NCBI GenBank assembly: GCA_049597955.1
Contig: JBMYND010000003.1
Coordinates: 62,001-126,000, forward strand
Direction of reading: 5' to 3'
DNA length: 64,000 nucleotides
Source of the DNA: JAYPAN01 sp049597955
GTDB lineage: Bacteria > Pseudomonadota > Alphaproteobacteria > RS24
Within the stretch, counting starts at the first letter, position 1. Each line of letters begins with the position of its first letter. Below, piece after piece: positions 42,294 through 51,156 of the stretch. The translations under genes and the position numbers were made by a program. Under the pieces are notes generated by a model. The model saw only the letters and a list, made by a program, of their open reading frames with translations. It was not told the origin of the DNA and did no database searches.

Positions 42294-42713
42294 TCAGGCC
42301 GCGTCCGGAGGGCGATTGTCAATTTGAATGGCGTCAACAGCGGCTTGGGCGGTTTCCGATATTGCATCGACAACCGTCTCGGCCGCCTGGCTGACAATCT
42401 CAGCCGCGACAAAGGGTTTGGGCGGCTCGCTGGCGGGCTGGATGATATGGGTCTCTGCCGCCAGCAACCACCACCCGCGCAGGCTGGAAAAAAACCAGAA
42501 GGCATTTGCCAGCGCCAAAACATAAAGGCCCGCAGAACTGGTCGCCAATAGCGAAAAAAGGCTGCCGGTGGCCATGCAGACAAAGCCATATCGCCGCCGC
42601 TTTTGCGAAAGGCTGGACAGCAAGGGGGCCGCCAGAAGGGTGCCAAAAACAACCGAACCGGCTTGAACCAAAGTAACCATTTCAGAAGAAAACAACCATT
42701 GCATCGGCGTCAC
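42294..42713 (-). CDS. Hypothetical membrane protein with three spans
   Basis: The 139-residue protein has about three hydrophobic segments (near 10-32, 43-61 and 62-80), then a C-terminal tail of about 45 residues rich in Ala, Glu and Val (AETVVDAISETAQAAVDAI), probably an amphipathic helix. No family was recognised. It could be a small transporter-like or scaffold protein. Confidence 0.6.
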   Translation of the reverse strand: MTPMQWLFSSEMVTLVQAGSVVFGTLLAAPLLSSLSQKRRRYGFVCMATGSLFSLLATSSAGLYVLALANAFWFFSSLRGWWLLAAETHIIQPASEPPKPFVAAEIVSQAAETVVDAISETAQAAVDAIQIDNRPPDAA

Positions 42714-42719
42714 TTTCGG

Positions 42720-42737
42720 GCGCTTTTAATTAAGCGC
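42720..42737. repeat. Inverted repeat GCGCTT-N6-AAGCGC upstream of the small membrane-protein gene
   Basis: Perfect 6-bp arms (42720-42725 and 42732-42737) surround TTAATT just upstream of the ATG at 42713. It could be an operator over a minus-strand promoter or a small hairpin in the leader. Confidence 0.35.
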
Positions 42738-42931
42738 CATAGCGCCATATGCGCCTCCGGAAACCATTTTGCAATAGGTTTTTTACCGACAGTGAAAAAT
42801 TTTTGCGGGCCAGAAATATACCAATAAATACAATGCCCAAGCCTTGAAATGCGGGCGGGTTTTTCGGCCTTTACAGCGAATGGCCTGAGGGAAACAAGTG
42901 CGCCGATACAGGCCCCAAACGACTAAATAGT

Positions 42932-43522
42932 TTACCCATGCTTGTCGGCGGACCAGCCGCTTGCGGCCAAATGGCTTTCGGCAAAGGCCAGCGGGCTGTC
43001 TTCAAGATTTGTGGCCAGCGTGTCATTCCAGCGATTGAGGAAACCGAAAGCGGCGACCACAGCGATGATTTCGGCAATTTCAGCATCGCTGAAATGCGCG
43101 CGGGCCGCCTCGAAATGGCTTGGCGCGGCCGCATTTGGCACGCTGGCGGCGGCTTGGGCCAAGGCCAAGGCGGCGCGCTCGGCTGCGGTGAAAGCCGGGT
43201 CGGTTTCATAGGCCCACAGCCTGTCAATTTTTTCCGCCGTCACGCCTTTTTCATGCGCGCCATGCGCCGTATGCGCCTGACAATAGCGGCAACCCGCCGC
43301 TGCCGAGGCAATATACGCCACCATTTGCCGCAAGCCGGCATCAAGAAGCGCGCCCGGCCCCATAAGCGGTGCCATCAGCGCCAGAAAGCCGCGCAAGATT
43401 TCCGGCCTATGCGCCATGATTTTCAAAGAATTGGCCTCAAACCCCATTATGGCGGCAGAAAGGCTCAATTCCTCGGCCAATGCGTCGAGCTTTTCCTGCG
43501 GTGCGATTGGTAAATGTGCCAT
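42932..43522 (-). CDS. AhpD-like / carboxymuconolactone decarboxylase family protein
   Basis: The 196-residue helical protein has the redox motif CRYCQAHTAHGA (Cys78 and Cys81), as in AhpD-like peroxidase-related proteins, which act as thiol-disulfide relays or alkylhydroperoxidases. It lies 12 bases downstream of the PaaI-like gene and is probably co-transcribed with it. Confidence 0.88.
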   Translation of the reverse strand: MAHLPIAPQEKLDALAEELSLSAAIMGFEANSLKIMAHRPEILRGFLALMAPLMGPGALLDAGLRQMVAYIASAAAGCRYCQAHTAHGAHEKGVTAEKIDRLWAYETDPAFTAAERAALALAQAAASVPNAAAPSHFEAARAHFSDAEIAEIIAVVAAFGFLNRWNDTLATNLEDSPLAFAESHLAASGWSADKHG

Positions 43523-43534
43523 GTCCTGTCCCCT

Positions 43535-44050
43535 TTATTGCTTGTCGGATTTTTCTTCGCGCTTTTTCAGCGTCACGAAATTGGCGGTTGACGAGCCGGT
43601 CGCCAGCAAGCGGCCTTCGCTGTCATAAAGTTCGCCCTCGACAAAGCCGACCGATTTGCCGCGCCGAATGACGCGGCCCACACAATAAAGCCGCCCGGGG
43701 CGCGCCGGTGACAGCATGGAGACTTTAATCTCAAGCGTCGGGCTGATTTGCCCCCAATCAAGATTAAGACCAATGGCAAAGGCCATCGCATCATCGAGAA
43801 AAGCGGCCACATTGCCGCCCTGAATGCCGCCCCATTTATTGCACAGCGCATCGCTGGCATTAAATGCCATTTCAACAATCCCGGCCTGTTTGTTCACGGC
43901 CAGCAATTCCAGCCCCAAATGCGCCGATGTCGGAGAGGGTTTGGCATGGGCCGATTTCACATTGGGCGGCCAGTCTTCGACATTGGTGGTAAACCCGTCA
44001 CGCGCTGTGCCGATTGTGTCAATTATATTGTCTGAATTCGTAGCGGCCAT
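43535..44050 (-). CDS. PaaI-family acyl-CoA thioesterase
   Basis: The 171-residue hotdog protein has the motif NKWGGIQGGNVAAFLDDAMA, close to the PaaI/YdiI signature (HGG.xxxLxDxA), with Gln where many have His. It should hydrolyse acyl-CoA thioesters. The ATG at 44050 is preferred since GGGAGG precedes it; an earlier ATG at 44101 would add 17 unlike residues. It is divergent from the thioesterase gene at 44152. Confidence 0.87.
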   Translation of the reverse strand: MAATNSDNIIDTIGTARDGFTTNVEDWPPNVKSAHAKPSPTSAHLGLELLAVNKQAGIVEMAFNASDALCNKWGGIQGGNVAAFLDDAMAFAIGLNLDWGQISPTLEIKVSMLSPARPGRLYCVGRVIRRGKSVGFVEGELYDSEGRLLATGSSTANFVTLKKREEKSDKQ

Positions 44051-44151
44051 TGCCTGCCTCCCCAAGTAAACCCATCCGACGTCCCAAGCGCCGGAAGCCA
44101 AACGATAAACAGGCTCTGGCTGGCTGGCAAGTCGCGTGATAAGCTTTTGTT

Positions 44152-44628
44152 ATGACACAGGCTTCCGATATGGGCTGGCTGCTGCCGCCGCAATTTTGTC
44201 AGGACATTGAAGTGCGCGACGCCGATATTGATGATTTCGGCCATGTCAATAATGTCGTCTATCTTGGCTGGATGGCGCGGGTTGCTTGGGCGGCGTCAAA
44301 ATCTGTCGGCTTTGACTTTGCCCGCTATCAAAGCCTTGATTGTGGCTTTGTCGTCACCCGCCATGAGATTGACTATCGCCGCGCCGCCATGCCGGGCGAC
44401 ACAGTGGCGGTGGCGACTTGGATTGCCCGCAATGATGGCCGCTTGCGTCTGCGGCGGCGGTTTCAAATGGTTTCACACCAGACAAAAGAGACGCTGGCTT
44501 TCGGCATGACTGATTTTGCCTGCATGAAATTATCCAATGGCCGCGCCTGCCGCATGCCGGATGTTTTTGCCAATGGCTATGGCGTGGATGCTGAGGCCGA
44601 GGCAATATTCGCCGCCGCGCTTGATTGA
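44152..44628 (+). CDS. YbgC/FadM-like acyl-CoA thioesterase
   Basis: The 158-residue 4HBT hotdog enzyme has the motif DADIDDFGHVNNVVYLGWM at about 23-41. Its D-x-x-GHVNN-x-x-Y pattern marks the YbgC/FadM group. The substrate (short or medium acyl-CoA) is not determined. It converges with the response-regulator gene 18 bases beyond its stop. Confidence 0.9.
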   Translation: MTQASDMGWLLPPQFCQDIEVRDADIDDFGHVNNVVYLGWMARVAWAASKSVGFDFARYQSLDCGFVVTRHEIDYRRAAMPGDTVAVATWIARNDGRLRLRRRFQMVSHQTKETLAFGMTDFACMKLSNGRACRMPDVFANGYGVDAEAEAIFAAALD

Positions 44629-44646
44629 TATGTTATTGACCCTTGC

Positions 44647-45327
44647 CTATGGCGCGAGGCGATAGCCGCCTTCCTCGGTCAACAGCAATTGCGGCGCGGA
44701 AGGGTCGGTCTCGATTTTCTGGCGCAAGCGGTAAATATGGGTTTCTAGCGTATGGGTGGTCACGCCGGCATTATAACCCCAGACTTCATGCAGCAGATTT
44801 TCGCGCGAGACAGGCGGGCCATCGGCGCGATAGAGAAAGCGCAATATATTGCTTTCCTTTTCGGTCAGGCGAATCCGGTCGCCATTGTCGAGTGTCAAAA
44901 TTTTCAGCGCCGGCTTGAATTCATAGGGGCCAATTTTCAGCACTGCCGAGTCGCTGTTTTCATATTGGCGCAAATGCGCCCTGATGCGCGCCAGCAAAAC
45001 GCCGAATTTGAACGGCTTGGTGACATAATCATTGGCACCGGCATCCAAACCAAGAATTGTGTCGGCCTCGGAGCTGGCGCCGGTCAGCATAATGATTGGC
45101 GCAATAATTTTCTGCTTGCGCATGATTTTGCAGGTTTCGCGACCGTCCTGGTCGGGCAGGCCGACATCGAGCAGAATAAGGTCGAAATTCTCCTCGCGAC
45201 AGCGCGCCAGCCCATCCGCCGCCGTGTCGGCAAAGGCCAGCACAAATTCCTCATGCAAGGCAAATTGCTCTTCCAGCGCTTCGCTCAGGACAGTATCATC
45301 TTCAACCACAAGGATTTTATGCTGCAT
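44647..45327 (-). CDS. OmpR-family two-component response regulator
   Basis: The 226-residue regulator has a receiver domain with the acidic pocket EDD (9-11), phosphoacceptor Asp54 in ILLDVGLPDQDG and Lys104 in TKPF. The winged-helix domain (about 130-226) has RLTEKESNILRFLYR and TTHTLETHIYRLRQKI. No histidine kinase is adjacent. The frame is open far upstream; the ATG at 45327 gives the standard N-terminus HKILVVEDD. It is head-to-head with the L,D-transpeptidase gene, 103 bases apart, which suggests envelope-related control. Confidence 0.93.
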   Translation of the reverse strand: MQHKILVVEDDTVLSEALEEQFALHEEFVLAFADTAADGLARCREENFDLILLDVGLPDQDGRETCKIMRKQKIIAPIIMLTGASSEADTILGLDAGANDYVTKPFKFGVLLARIRAHLRQYENSDSAVLKIGPYEFKPALKILTLDNGDRIRLTEKESNILRFLYRADGPPVSRENLLHEVWGYNAGVTTHTLETHIYRLRQKIETDPSAPQLLLTEEGGYRLAP

Positions 45328-45430
45328 GGACAATCTCATATATTGCGTATTGCCAGCATATAGGGGTGACGGGCGGAGTTGAACCCCAAGATTGCAGGGC
45401 GCGGCAAATCGGCCGCGACAGGGATGGGCC

Positions 45431-45967
45431 ATGAACCAGAGCGACACAAGTGAGGACATTGTCGTGCGCGGCACGGGAGAGGGGCATCTCGCCACGCTCC
45501 GTTTTGGCGAATTGAGAGCCAAATGCGCGCTTGGCGCGGGCGGCATTACCGGTCAAAAGCAAGAGGGCGACAAGGCGACACCGGCCGGGCGGCTGGCCTT
45601 GCGCCGCCTCTGGTATCGGCCCGATCGCGAGCCATGCCCGCCAACCGGCCTGCCGGTCAGCGAAATCAGCCAAAATCTCGGCTGGTCAGACGACAGCGCC
45701 GACCCGGATTATAATCGCCTTGTGCGCCTGCCGCACGGATTTGGCCATGAGACGCTGTGGCGCGATGATGGGCTGTATGATTTATTTATTGAGCTGGGCT
45801 GGAATGACGCCCCGCCGCAAGCGGGCCTGGGCAGCGCGATTTTTCTGCATCTTGAGAAAAATGATTTTCAGCCGACATTGGGCTGTGTGGCGATTGCGCG
45901 CGACACCATGCTGGCCTTGCTGCCGCAATTATCGACGGCGCATTTTATCCGTATCGAACACGCCTAA
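45431..45967 (+). CDS. L,D-transpeptidase catalytic-domain (YkuD) protein
   Basis: The 178-residue protein has a YkuD core with catalytic His140 and Cys152 in TLGCVAI, following the H-x(9)-T-x-G-C spacing of the family's short members. It lacks a signal peptide and a peptidoglycan-binding module, so its location is unclear; an unusual export route or a cytosolic role is possible. Such short YkuD proteins paired with OmpR-type regulators occur in alphaproteobacteria. Its end overlaps the YggS gene by four bases. Confidence 0.85.
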   Translation: MNQSDTSEDIVVRGTGEGHLATLRFGELRAKCALGAGGITGQKQEGDKATPAGRLALRRLWYRPDREPCPPTGLPVSEISQNLGWSDDSADPDYNRLVRLPHGFGHETLWRDDGLYDLFIELGWNDAPPQAGLGSAIFLHLEKNDFQPTLGCVAIARDTMLALLPQLSTAHFIRIEHA

Positions 45968-46671
45968 TCGCGCGGCCCGAAAATTTGCGTGCCGAGCCGG
46001 ATATGGCTGGCGCCTTGTTGTATGGCGATTTCAAAATCGCCACTCATGCCCATCGAGCAATGCGCCAGCCCATGCGCATCGGCCAGCTTGCGCAGCAGCG
46101 CAAAATGCGGCGCCGGTGCGGCATTGACGGGCGGCAGGCACATCAACCCCTCCGGCTGCAAATTATGCGTGTCGCGGCAAAGCTGCAAAAAATCGGCCAG
46201 CTCCTGCGGGGCGATGCCTGATTTTTGCGGCTCTTCACCCGTATTGACCTGCACATAAAGGCGCGGAAAAGGCGCTTGCGGCTGGTGGTCGCGGGCGCGC
46301 GCCAGCGCGGCGGCCAATTTCGGGCGGTCGAGCGTTTCAATCACATCAAACAGCGCCAGCGCCTCTTCAACCTTATTGGTCTGCAACGGGCCAATCAAAT
46401 GCAATTCAATGTCTTTTGCCTCCTTGGGCGCATATTTGGCGGCAAAGGCGCGCAAATCGGGCCATTTGGCCGCCGCTTCCTGCACGCGGTTTTCGCCAAA
46501 TACGCTATGGCCAAGCGCAATTACCGGCTCAATCGCCGCCGCCGGCTTGGTTTTCGAGACGGCCACCAAAGTCACCGCCGCCGCTTCGCGCCCTGCCTGT
46601 TCGGCGGCGCGCGCCATTTTTTCCTGTATGTCAGACAGGCGCGTGGCGGGGGAAATTATCGGCTCACTCAT
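45964..46671 (-). CDS. YggS/PLPBP-family pyridoxal-phosphate homeostasis protein
   Basis: The 235-residue protein has the PLP-binding lysine in TLVAVSKTKPAAAI (about 34-47), then GENRVQEAAAKW, HLIGPLQTNK, VNTGEEPQKSG and GMSGDFEIAIQQGASHIRLGTQIFG at the end. It binds PLP without known catalysis and balances vitamin B6 and amino-acid pools. It converges with the transpeptidase gene. Confidence 0.94.
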   Translation of the reverse strand: MSEPIISPATRLSDIQEKMARAAEQAGREAAAVTLVAVSKTKPAAAIEPVIALGHSVFGENRVQEAAAKWPDLRAFAAKYAPKEAKDIELHLIGPLQTNKVEEALALFDVIETLDRPKLAAALARARDHQPQAPFPRLYVQVNTGEEPQKSGIAPQELADFLQLCRDTHNLQPEGLMCLPPVNAAPAPHFALLRKLADAHGLAHCSMGMSGDFEIAIQQGASHIRLGTQIFGPRD

Positions 46672-46796
46672 TGCATTACTTGCTCACAGGGTCGCTTGCA
46701 CAATATGCGGTTTTCAACATCTAATCCGGCAAGACCGGCAGCACGGCGCGGCTCAAGACTTGCCTGTCGCGCCATGTCGCGCCAAGCTAGGCTTTC

Positions 46797-47360
46797 ATGC
46801 CCTTGCTGACAAGCCCTCAACCGCACTGGCCGTCGCGCATTATGATAAGCGACGCCGACCGGCTGCCCGATTGGCCGTCAGCATTGGCGCGTCTGCCGCG
46901 TGGCAGCGGGCTTATTCTGCGCGATTATCACCATAAAACCCGCGCCGCTTTGGCGCATGATATGGCAGCGCAATGCGCGGCTTTGGGCCATGTGTTTTTT
47001 GTCGGCGGCGATGCTGCATTGGCGCGGCGACTGGGCGCGCGCCTGCATGCGCCGCAATATATGACCCACAGGCCGGCCCCGTTAACGGCCAGTGCCGCCG
47101 CCCATAATGCGGCAGAAATTATCAGAGCAGCGCAAAACGGCTATCAGGCGGTTCTGATTTCGCCGGTATTTGAAACAAAAAGCCATAAAGGCGCGCGCCC
47201 GCTTGGCGCGGTGCGGCTGCATAGGCTGGCCGGGCTGGCCAAACAATATGGGCTTGTTGCTTATGCGCTGGGCGGTATGGGCGAGCGGCCCTGGCAAAGG
47301 CTTGGCGCGTCACATGATTTGCTGCACGGCTTTGCCGCGATTGACGCTTTTGCGCGCTGA
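46797..47360 (+). CDS. Thiamine phosphate synthase/TenI-like protein
   Basis: The 187-residue TIM-barrel fragment resembles ThiE/TenI. It has ISPVFETKSHKGARPLG (cf. the family's GPIFPT-S-K) and YALGGMGERPWQRL at the C-terminal phosphate loop. The N-terminal substrate region and the pyrophosphate-binding residues of true ThiE are poorly kept, and no other thiamine genes are near, so it is probably a paralogue with a changed or regulatory role. Confidence 0.7.
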   Translation: MPLLTSPQPHWPSRIMISDADRLPDWPSALARLPRGSGLILRDYHHKTRAALAHDMAAQCAALGHVFFVGGDAALARRLGARLHAPQYMTHRPAPLTASAAAHNAAEIIRAAQNGYQAVLISPVFETKSHKGARPLGAVRLHRLAGLAKQYGLVAYALGGMGERPWQRLGASHDLLHGFAAIDAFAR

Positions 47361-47468
47361 CTTATGCCCCCGCCGGTAAACAGGCACGGGTCTTTACATT
47401 TGCCCGCACCCGCCATAATAGTGGTGCAGGTTTCAATCTTTCAAAAACTCCGGCGGAGCTTCAATTCA

Positions 47469-48083
47469 ATGCAAAAATCAGTGCAAAAATCAGTGCAAAA
47501 ATCAGTGCAGAAATCAGCGCAAACAATCTCCCTTCATGGCATTCGTGTCTTTTCTGCTGCGCTGGCTTTGACCGTGCTGGCCGCCTGTGGCCAGACCGGA
47601 CGCGAAGCGGTCTATCCCGAAGACACGGAAACAGCAACCGCCGAAACCGGTTCAGTTTTTGATATTTTCACCGGTGGCGGCAAAACCGCAAGCGAGGCCG
47701 CAAGCCAAGCCGAAAGCGAGGCCGCACCAGCCAAGGGCGACAAACAAACGCCGCGCGGGCTGGCGGTCAATGCCGATTTGTGGCGCGCCACGCTGGAAAC
47801 GATTTCCTTTATGCCGCTGGCCTCGGCCGACCCCAATGCCGGAGTGGTGATTACCGAATGGTATAATGACCCGAAAATCGCTGATGAGCGTTTCAAAATA
47901 AACATTGTTATCAGCGGGCTGGAGCTGCGCGCCGATGCTGTGCGTGTGACCGTCATGCGCGAGAAAAAGGCCGGTGCGCGCTGGTCAACCATGGATGGCA
48001 ATAAGCTGGTGGCGCGCCAGCTTGAAAATATTATTCTCACGCGCGCCAGAGATTTTCGTATTCGCAGCGCGGCAGGGCGCTGA
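47469..48083 (+). CDS. DUF3576-type lipoprotein
   Basis: The 204-residue product has a lipobox LAACG after a hydrophobic stretch, so it is likely an outer-membrane or inner-membrane lipoprotein with a disordered Thr/Glu/Ala-rich linker and a DUF3576-like domain (VNADLWRATLETISFMPL and ITEWYNDP). Uniquely, the N-terminal region before the signal contains Gln-Lys-Ser repeats encoded by four 12-bp units at 47472-47519. It directly precedes leuS, as in other alphaproteobacteria. Confidence 0.85.
   Translation: MQKSVQKSVQKSVQKSAQTISLHGIRVFSAALALTVLAACGQTGREAVYPEDTETATAETGSVFDIFTGGGKTASEAASQAESEAAPAKGDKQTPRGLAVNADLWRATLETISFMPLASADPNAGVVITEWYNDPKIADERFKINIVISGLELRADAVRVTVMREKKAGARWSTMDGNKLVARQLENIILTRARDFRIRSAAGR
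47472..47519 (+). repeat. Four 12-bp tandem units at the start of the lipoprotein gene
   Basis: CAAAAATCAGTG occurs three times followed by CAGAAATCAGCG, keeping frame and encoding repeated Gln-Lys-Ser-Val. The extra residues lengthen the positively charged N-region ahead of the signal peptide. Copy number may vary between strains by slippage without changing the frame. Confidence 0.9.
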
Positions 48084-48107
48084 CACAAGCACCCGAGCGA
48101 GACCATT

Positions 48108-50672
48108 ATGGAAAGATACGACCCCGCACAAAGCGAGCGCCGGTGGCAAGAGGCATGGGAGGCGCAAAATTGTTTCACCGCCCTGCCGATAGATTGCGGC
48201 AAGCCGAAATATTATGTGCTGGAAATGTTTCCCTATCCTTCAGGGCGTATCCATATGGGCCATGTGCGCAATTATGCGATGGGCGATGTGGTGGCGCGCT
48301 TCAAAAAAGCGCAAGGCTTTAATGTTCTGCACCCAATGGGCTGGGATGCGTTTGGGATGCCGGCGGAAAATGCGGCAATGGAAAAAAACACCCATCCCGC
48401 CGATTGGACATATAAAAATATCGACACGATGCGCGCGCAATTAAAACGGCTCGGCCTGTCGATTGACTGGAGCCGCGAATTCGCCACTTGCGACCCGTCC
48501 TATTACCGTCATGAACAGGCCATGTTCCTCGATTTTCTGGATGCCGGTTTGGTTGACCGGCGCGAAAGCGTGGTCAATTGGGATCCGGTGGATATGACCG
48601 TGCTGGCCAATGAGCAGGTGATTGACGGCAAGGGCTGGCGGTCGGGCGCGACGGTTGAACAAAAGCGGCTGACGCAATGGTTTTTGAAAATCACCGATTA
48701 TGCAGGCGAGTTGCTTGAGGCGCTGGACGGGCTGACACGCTGGCCGGAAAAAGTGCGGCTGATGCAGCGCAATTGGATTGGCCGCTCCCAAGGGCTGCAA
48801 TGCCGGTTTGAATTGCAACACCCTGTTGGCGAGATTGACGCGCTGGAAGTTTTCACCACGCGGCCCGATACTTTTTACGGTGCCAGTTTTTGCGCCATTT
48901 CGCCCGACCATCCGCTGGCGCTTGCACTGGCCGAGACAAGTGCCGAGGTGCAGGCTTTCCGCGCCGAATGTGCGGCGCGCGGCACCAGCGAAAGCGATAT
49001 TGAGGCCGGGGAAAAACTGGGACTGGATACCGGCTTGCTTGTGCATCACCCGCTTGACAAAGACTGGCTGCTGCCGGTCTATATCGCTAATTTTGTTCTT
49101 ATGGGCTATGGCACGGGAGCGATTTTTGCCTGTCCTGCCCATGACCAGCGCGATTTGGATTTCGCCCGCAAATATGGCCTGCCTGTGCGTCCGGTCGTGC
49201 GCCCGCGCGATGCCGATGATGATTTCGAGATTGGCGATGAAGCCTATACGGGCGATGGCATATTGTTTAATTCCGCCGCGCTGAACGGGCTGACGCCAAG
49301 CCAAGCGCAAGAAAAGCTGATTGAAGAATTCGCCGCAGACGGGCGCGGCACGGCGCAAATCAATTTCCGGCTGCGCGATTGGGGCGTTTCGCGGCAACGC
49401 TATTGGGGCTGCCCAATACCGATAATTCATTGCGATGATTGCGGTGCCGTGCCGGTGCCGCGCGCTGACTTGCCGGTGCGCCTGCCCGATAATGTCAGCT
49501 TTGACAGACCGGGCAATCCGCTCGACCACCACCCGACATGGAAGCATGTTGCTTGTCCGGCCTGCGGCAAGCATGCGCGGCGCGAGACGGATACATTTGA
49601 CACATTTATCGACAGTAGCTGGTATTTTGCCCGCTTTACCGAGCTGGCCGAAAACACACCGACCGAGCCGGCGGCGACCGGCCATTGGCTGCCGGTTGAC
49701 CAATATATTGGCGGCATTGAACATGCGATTTTGCATTTGCTCTATTCGCGCTTTTATGCCCGTGCCATGGAGAAAACCGGCCATTTAAGCGTACGCGAGC
49801 CATTTGACGGCCTGTTCACGCAAGGCATGGTTTGTCATGAAACCTATCGCAATGCAGAAGGGCAATTTTTGTCGCCCGATGAGGTAGCGATTGACGCTGA
49901 CGGGGCAGTCGAAAAGGCCGATGCGACCCGCAAGGTTGCCATTGGCGCGGTCGAAAAAATGTCAAAATCCAAGAAAAATGTTGTTGATCCCGATGATATT
50001 GTCGCGCGTTATGGCGCCGATACGGCACGCTGGTTCATGCTGTCCGACAGCCCGCCCGAGCGCGATGTGCAATGGACGCAAGAAGGCATTGAGGGGGCGT
50101 GGCGCTTTGTCCAGCGCGTCTGGCGGCTGGTCAATGAATTTGCCGAAAAAGCGGCTGACACGCAAAGCGGCGAAGCCAGCCAAAACGGCGAGGCGGTTTA
50201 CCGCGCCACCCAGCGCGCCATTGTCGATGTGACGCAAGACCTTGAAGCATTGGCCTTTAACCGTGCCGTCGCCCGGCTGTATGAGCTGACCAATATATTG
50301 TCGGGCTTCAAACCGGCCAATGCCGCCGAGCAGGCCATTTTGCGCGATGGGCTGGCCTGTCTGGTGCAGCTTTTCTCTCCGATGATGCCGCATTTGGCCG
50401 AAAGCTGCCACAGCTTGCTTGGCGGTGACGCGCTGCTGGCTGAAGCCGATTGGCCAATTGCCGATGAAAGCGTGCTGGTTGAAGACAGCGTAACCCTGCC
50501 GGTGCAAATCAATGGTAAAAAAAGGGCCGAAATAAATGTTCCCAAAGATGCCGACAAGGATATGATTGAACAGCTCGCTTTGGCCGAGCCGCAAGTGGAG
50601 AAATTTATTGACGGGCAAACCATTCGCAAAATCATCATTGTGCCGGGGCGCATTGTCAATTTGGTCGTCTAA
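48108..50672 (+). CDS. leuS: Leucyl-tRNA synthetase
   Basis: The 854-residue class I synthetase charges tRNA-Leu. The HIGH-type motif is in YPSGRIHMGHVRNY (about 43-56), the KMSKS loop is VEKMSKSKKN near 618, and the CP1 editing domain lies between them (TRPDTFYGASF; the conserved GTGAIFACPAHDQRD). Length and domain order match bacterial LeuRS. It heads a leuS-lptE-holA operon; lptE overlaps its 3' end by 20 bases. Confidence 0.97.
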   Translation: MERYDPAQSERRWQEAWEAQNCFTALPIDCGKPKYYVLEMFPYPSGRIHMGHVRNYAMGDVVARFKKAQGFNVLHPMGWDAFGMPAENAAMEKNTHPADWTYKNIDTMRAQLKRLGLSIDWSREFATCDPSYYRHEQAMFLDFLDAGLVDRRESVVNWDPVDMTVLANEQVIDGKGWRSGATVEQKRLTQWFLKITDYAGELLEALDGLTRWPEKVRLMQRNWIGRSQGLQCRFELQHPVGEIDALEVFTTRPDTFYGASFCAISPDHPLALALAETSAEVQAFRAECAARGTSESDIEAGEKLGLDTGLLVHHPLDKDWLLPVYIANFVLMGYGTGAIFACPAHDQRDLDFARKYGLPVRPVVRPRDADDDFEIGDEAYTGDGILFNSAALNGLTPSQAQEKLIEEFAADGRGTAQINFRLRDWGVSRQRYWGCPIPIIHCDDCGAVPVPRADLPVRLPDNVSFDRPGNPLDHHPTWKHVACPACGKHARRETDTFDTFIDSSWYFARFTELAENTPTEPAATGHWLPVDQYIGGIEHAILHLLYSRFYARAMEKTGHLSVREPFDGLFTQGMVCHETYRNAEGQFLSPDEVAIDADGAVEKADATRKVAIGAVEKMSKSKKNVVDPDDIVARYGADTARWFMLSDSPPERDVQWTQEGIEGAWRFVQRVWRLVNEFAEKAADTQSGEASQNGEAVYRATQRAIVDVTQDLEALAFNRAVARLYELTNILSGFKPANAAEQAILRDGLACLVQLFSPMMPHLAESCHSLLGGDALLAEADWPIADESVLVEDSVTLPVQINGKKRAEINVPKDADKDMIEQLALAEPQVEKFIDGQTIRKIIIVPGRIVNLVV

Positions 50673-51156
50673 AGGCTGGCGCGGCAGATTTTTGTGCCTG
50701 CCCGTGCTGGCAATTTTACTGGCCGGTTGCGGGTTTGAGCCGGTTCATAAAACCGGCATTGCCGGTGACGAACGCTTTGCCTTGCGCGCGCTCAACGTGC
50801 CGGCGACACCGGCGGGCAGCCAGCTAAAACGCTTGCTGGCACCCTATCTTTCAGAAAATGCAGAGGCGGATTATGCGCTGGATATTGCGCTTGAAACCGA
50901 GCAAACCGGTCTGTTGCTTGATACAGAAGGCACGGCATTGCGTTTGCGCGTAACATCGCGGGCGCAGCTTACCCTGCACGGCGCGGCGGCCGGTTCCGGC
51001 GCGACCCGAACACTGACAGCCGCACAGGAATATACAAGGCTGGATGATGATATGGTCAATCTGGCGACACGCGAATATTTGGAAGAATTGAATGTGATAA
51101 GCCTGTCAGACGCGATTATTCAGTATTTGCGGGGCATAGAGGATGGCTGGCGATGA
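50653..51156 (+). CDS. lptE: LPS-assembly lipoprotein LptE
   Basis: LptE plugs the LptD outer-membrane pore for lipopolysaccharide insertion. The 167-residue product has a signal peptide ending in the lipobox LLAGCGFEPVH, then a small alpha/beta domain (FALRALNVPATPAGSQLKRLL). No ATG gives a proper signal, so the TTG at 50653 inside leuS is the best start, preceded by CGGGG. Its stop overlaps the holA start (ATGA). Sequence conservation is low, but gene order supports the call. Confidence 0.85.
   Translation: MSIWSSKGWRGRFLCLPVLAILLAGCGFEPVHKTGIAGDERFALRALNVPATPAGSQLKRLLAPYLSENAEADYALDIALETEQTGLLLDTEGTALRLRVTSRAQLTLHGAAAGSGATRTLTAAQEYTRLDDDMVNLATREYLEELNVISLSDAIIQYLRGIEDGWR

Noticed and set aside
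42248..42652. Alternative minus-strand frame over the small membrane-protein gene
   Set aside because: The product is Arg/Pro-rich and lacks regular hydrophobic spans, whereas the frame at 42294-42713 gives coherent membrane segments.
48441..49784. Minus-strand 447-residue ORF
   Set aside because: Antisense to leuS within its conserved editing domain; no recognisable domain in the antisense product.
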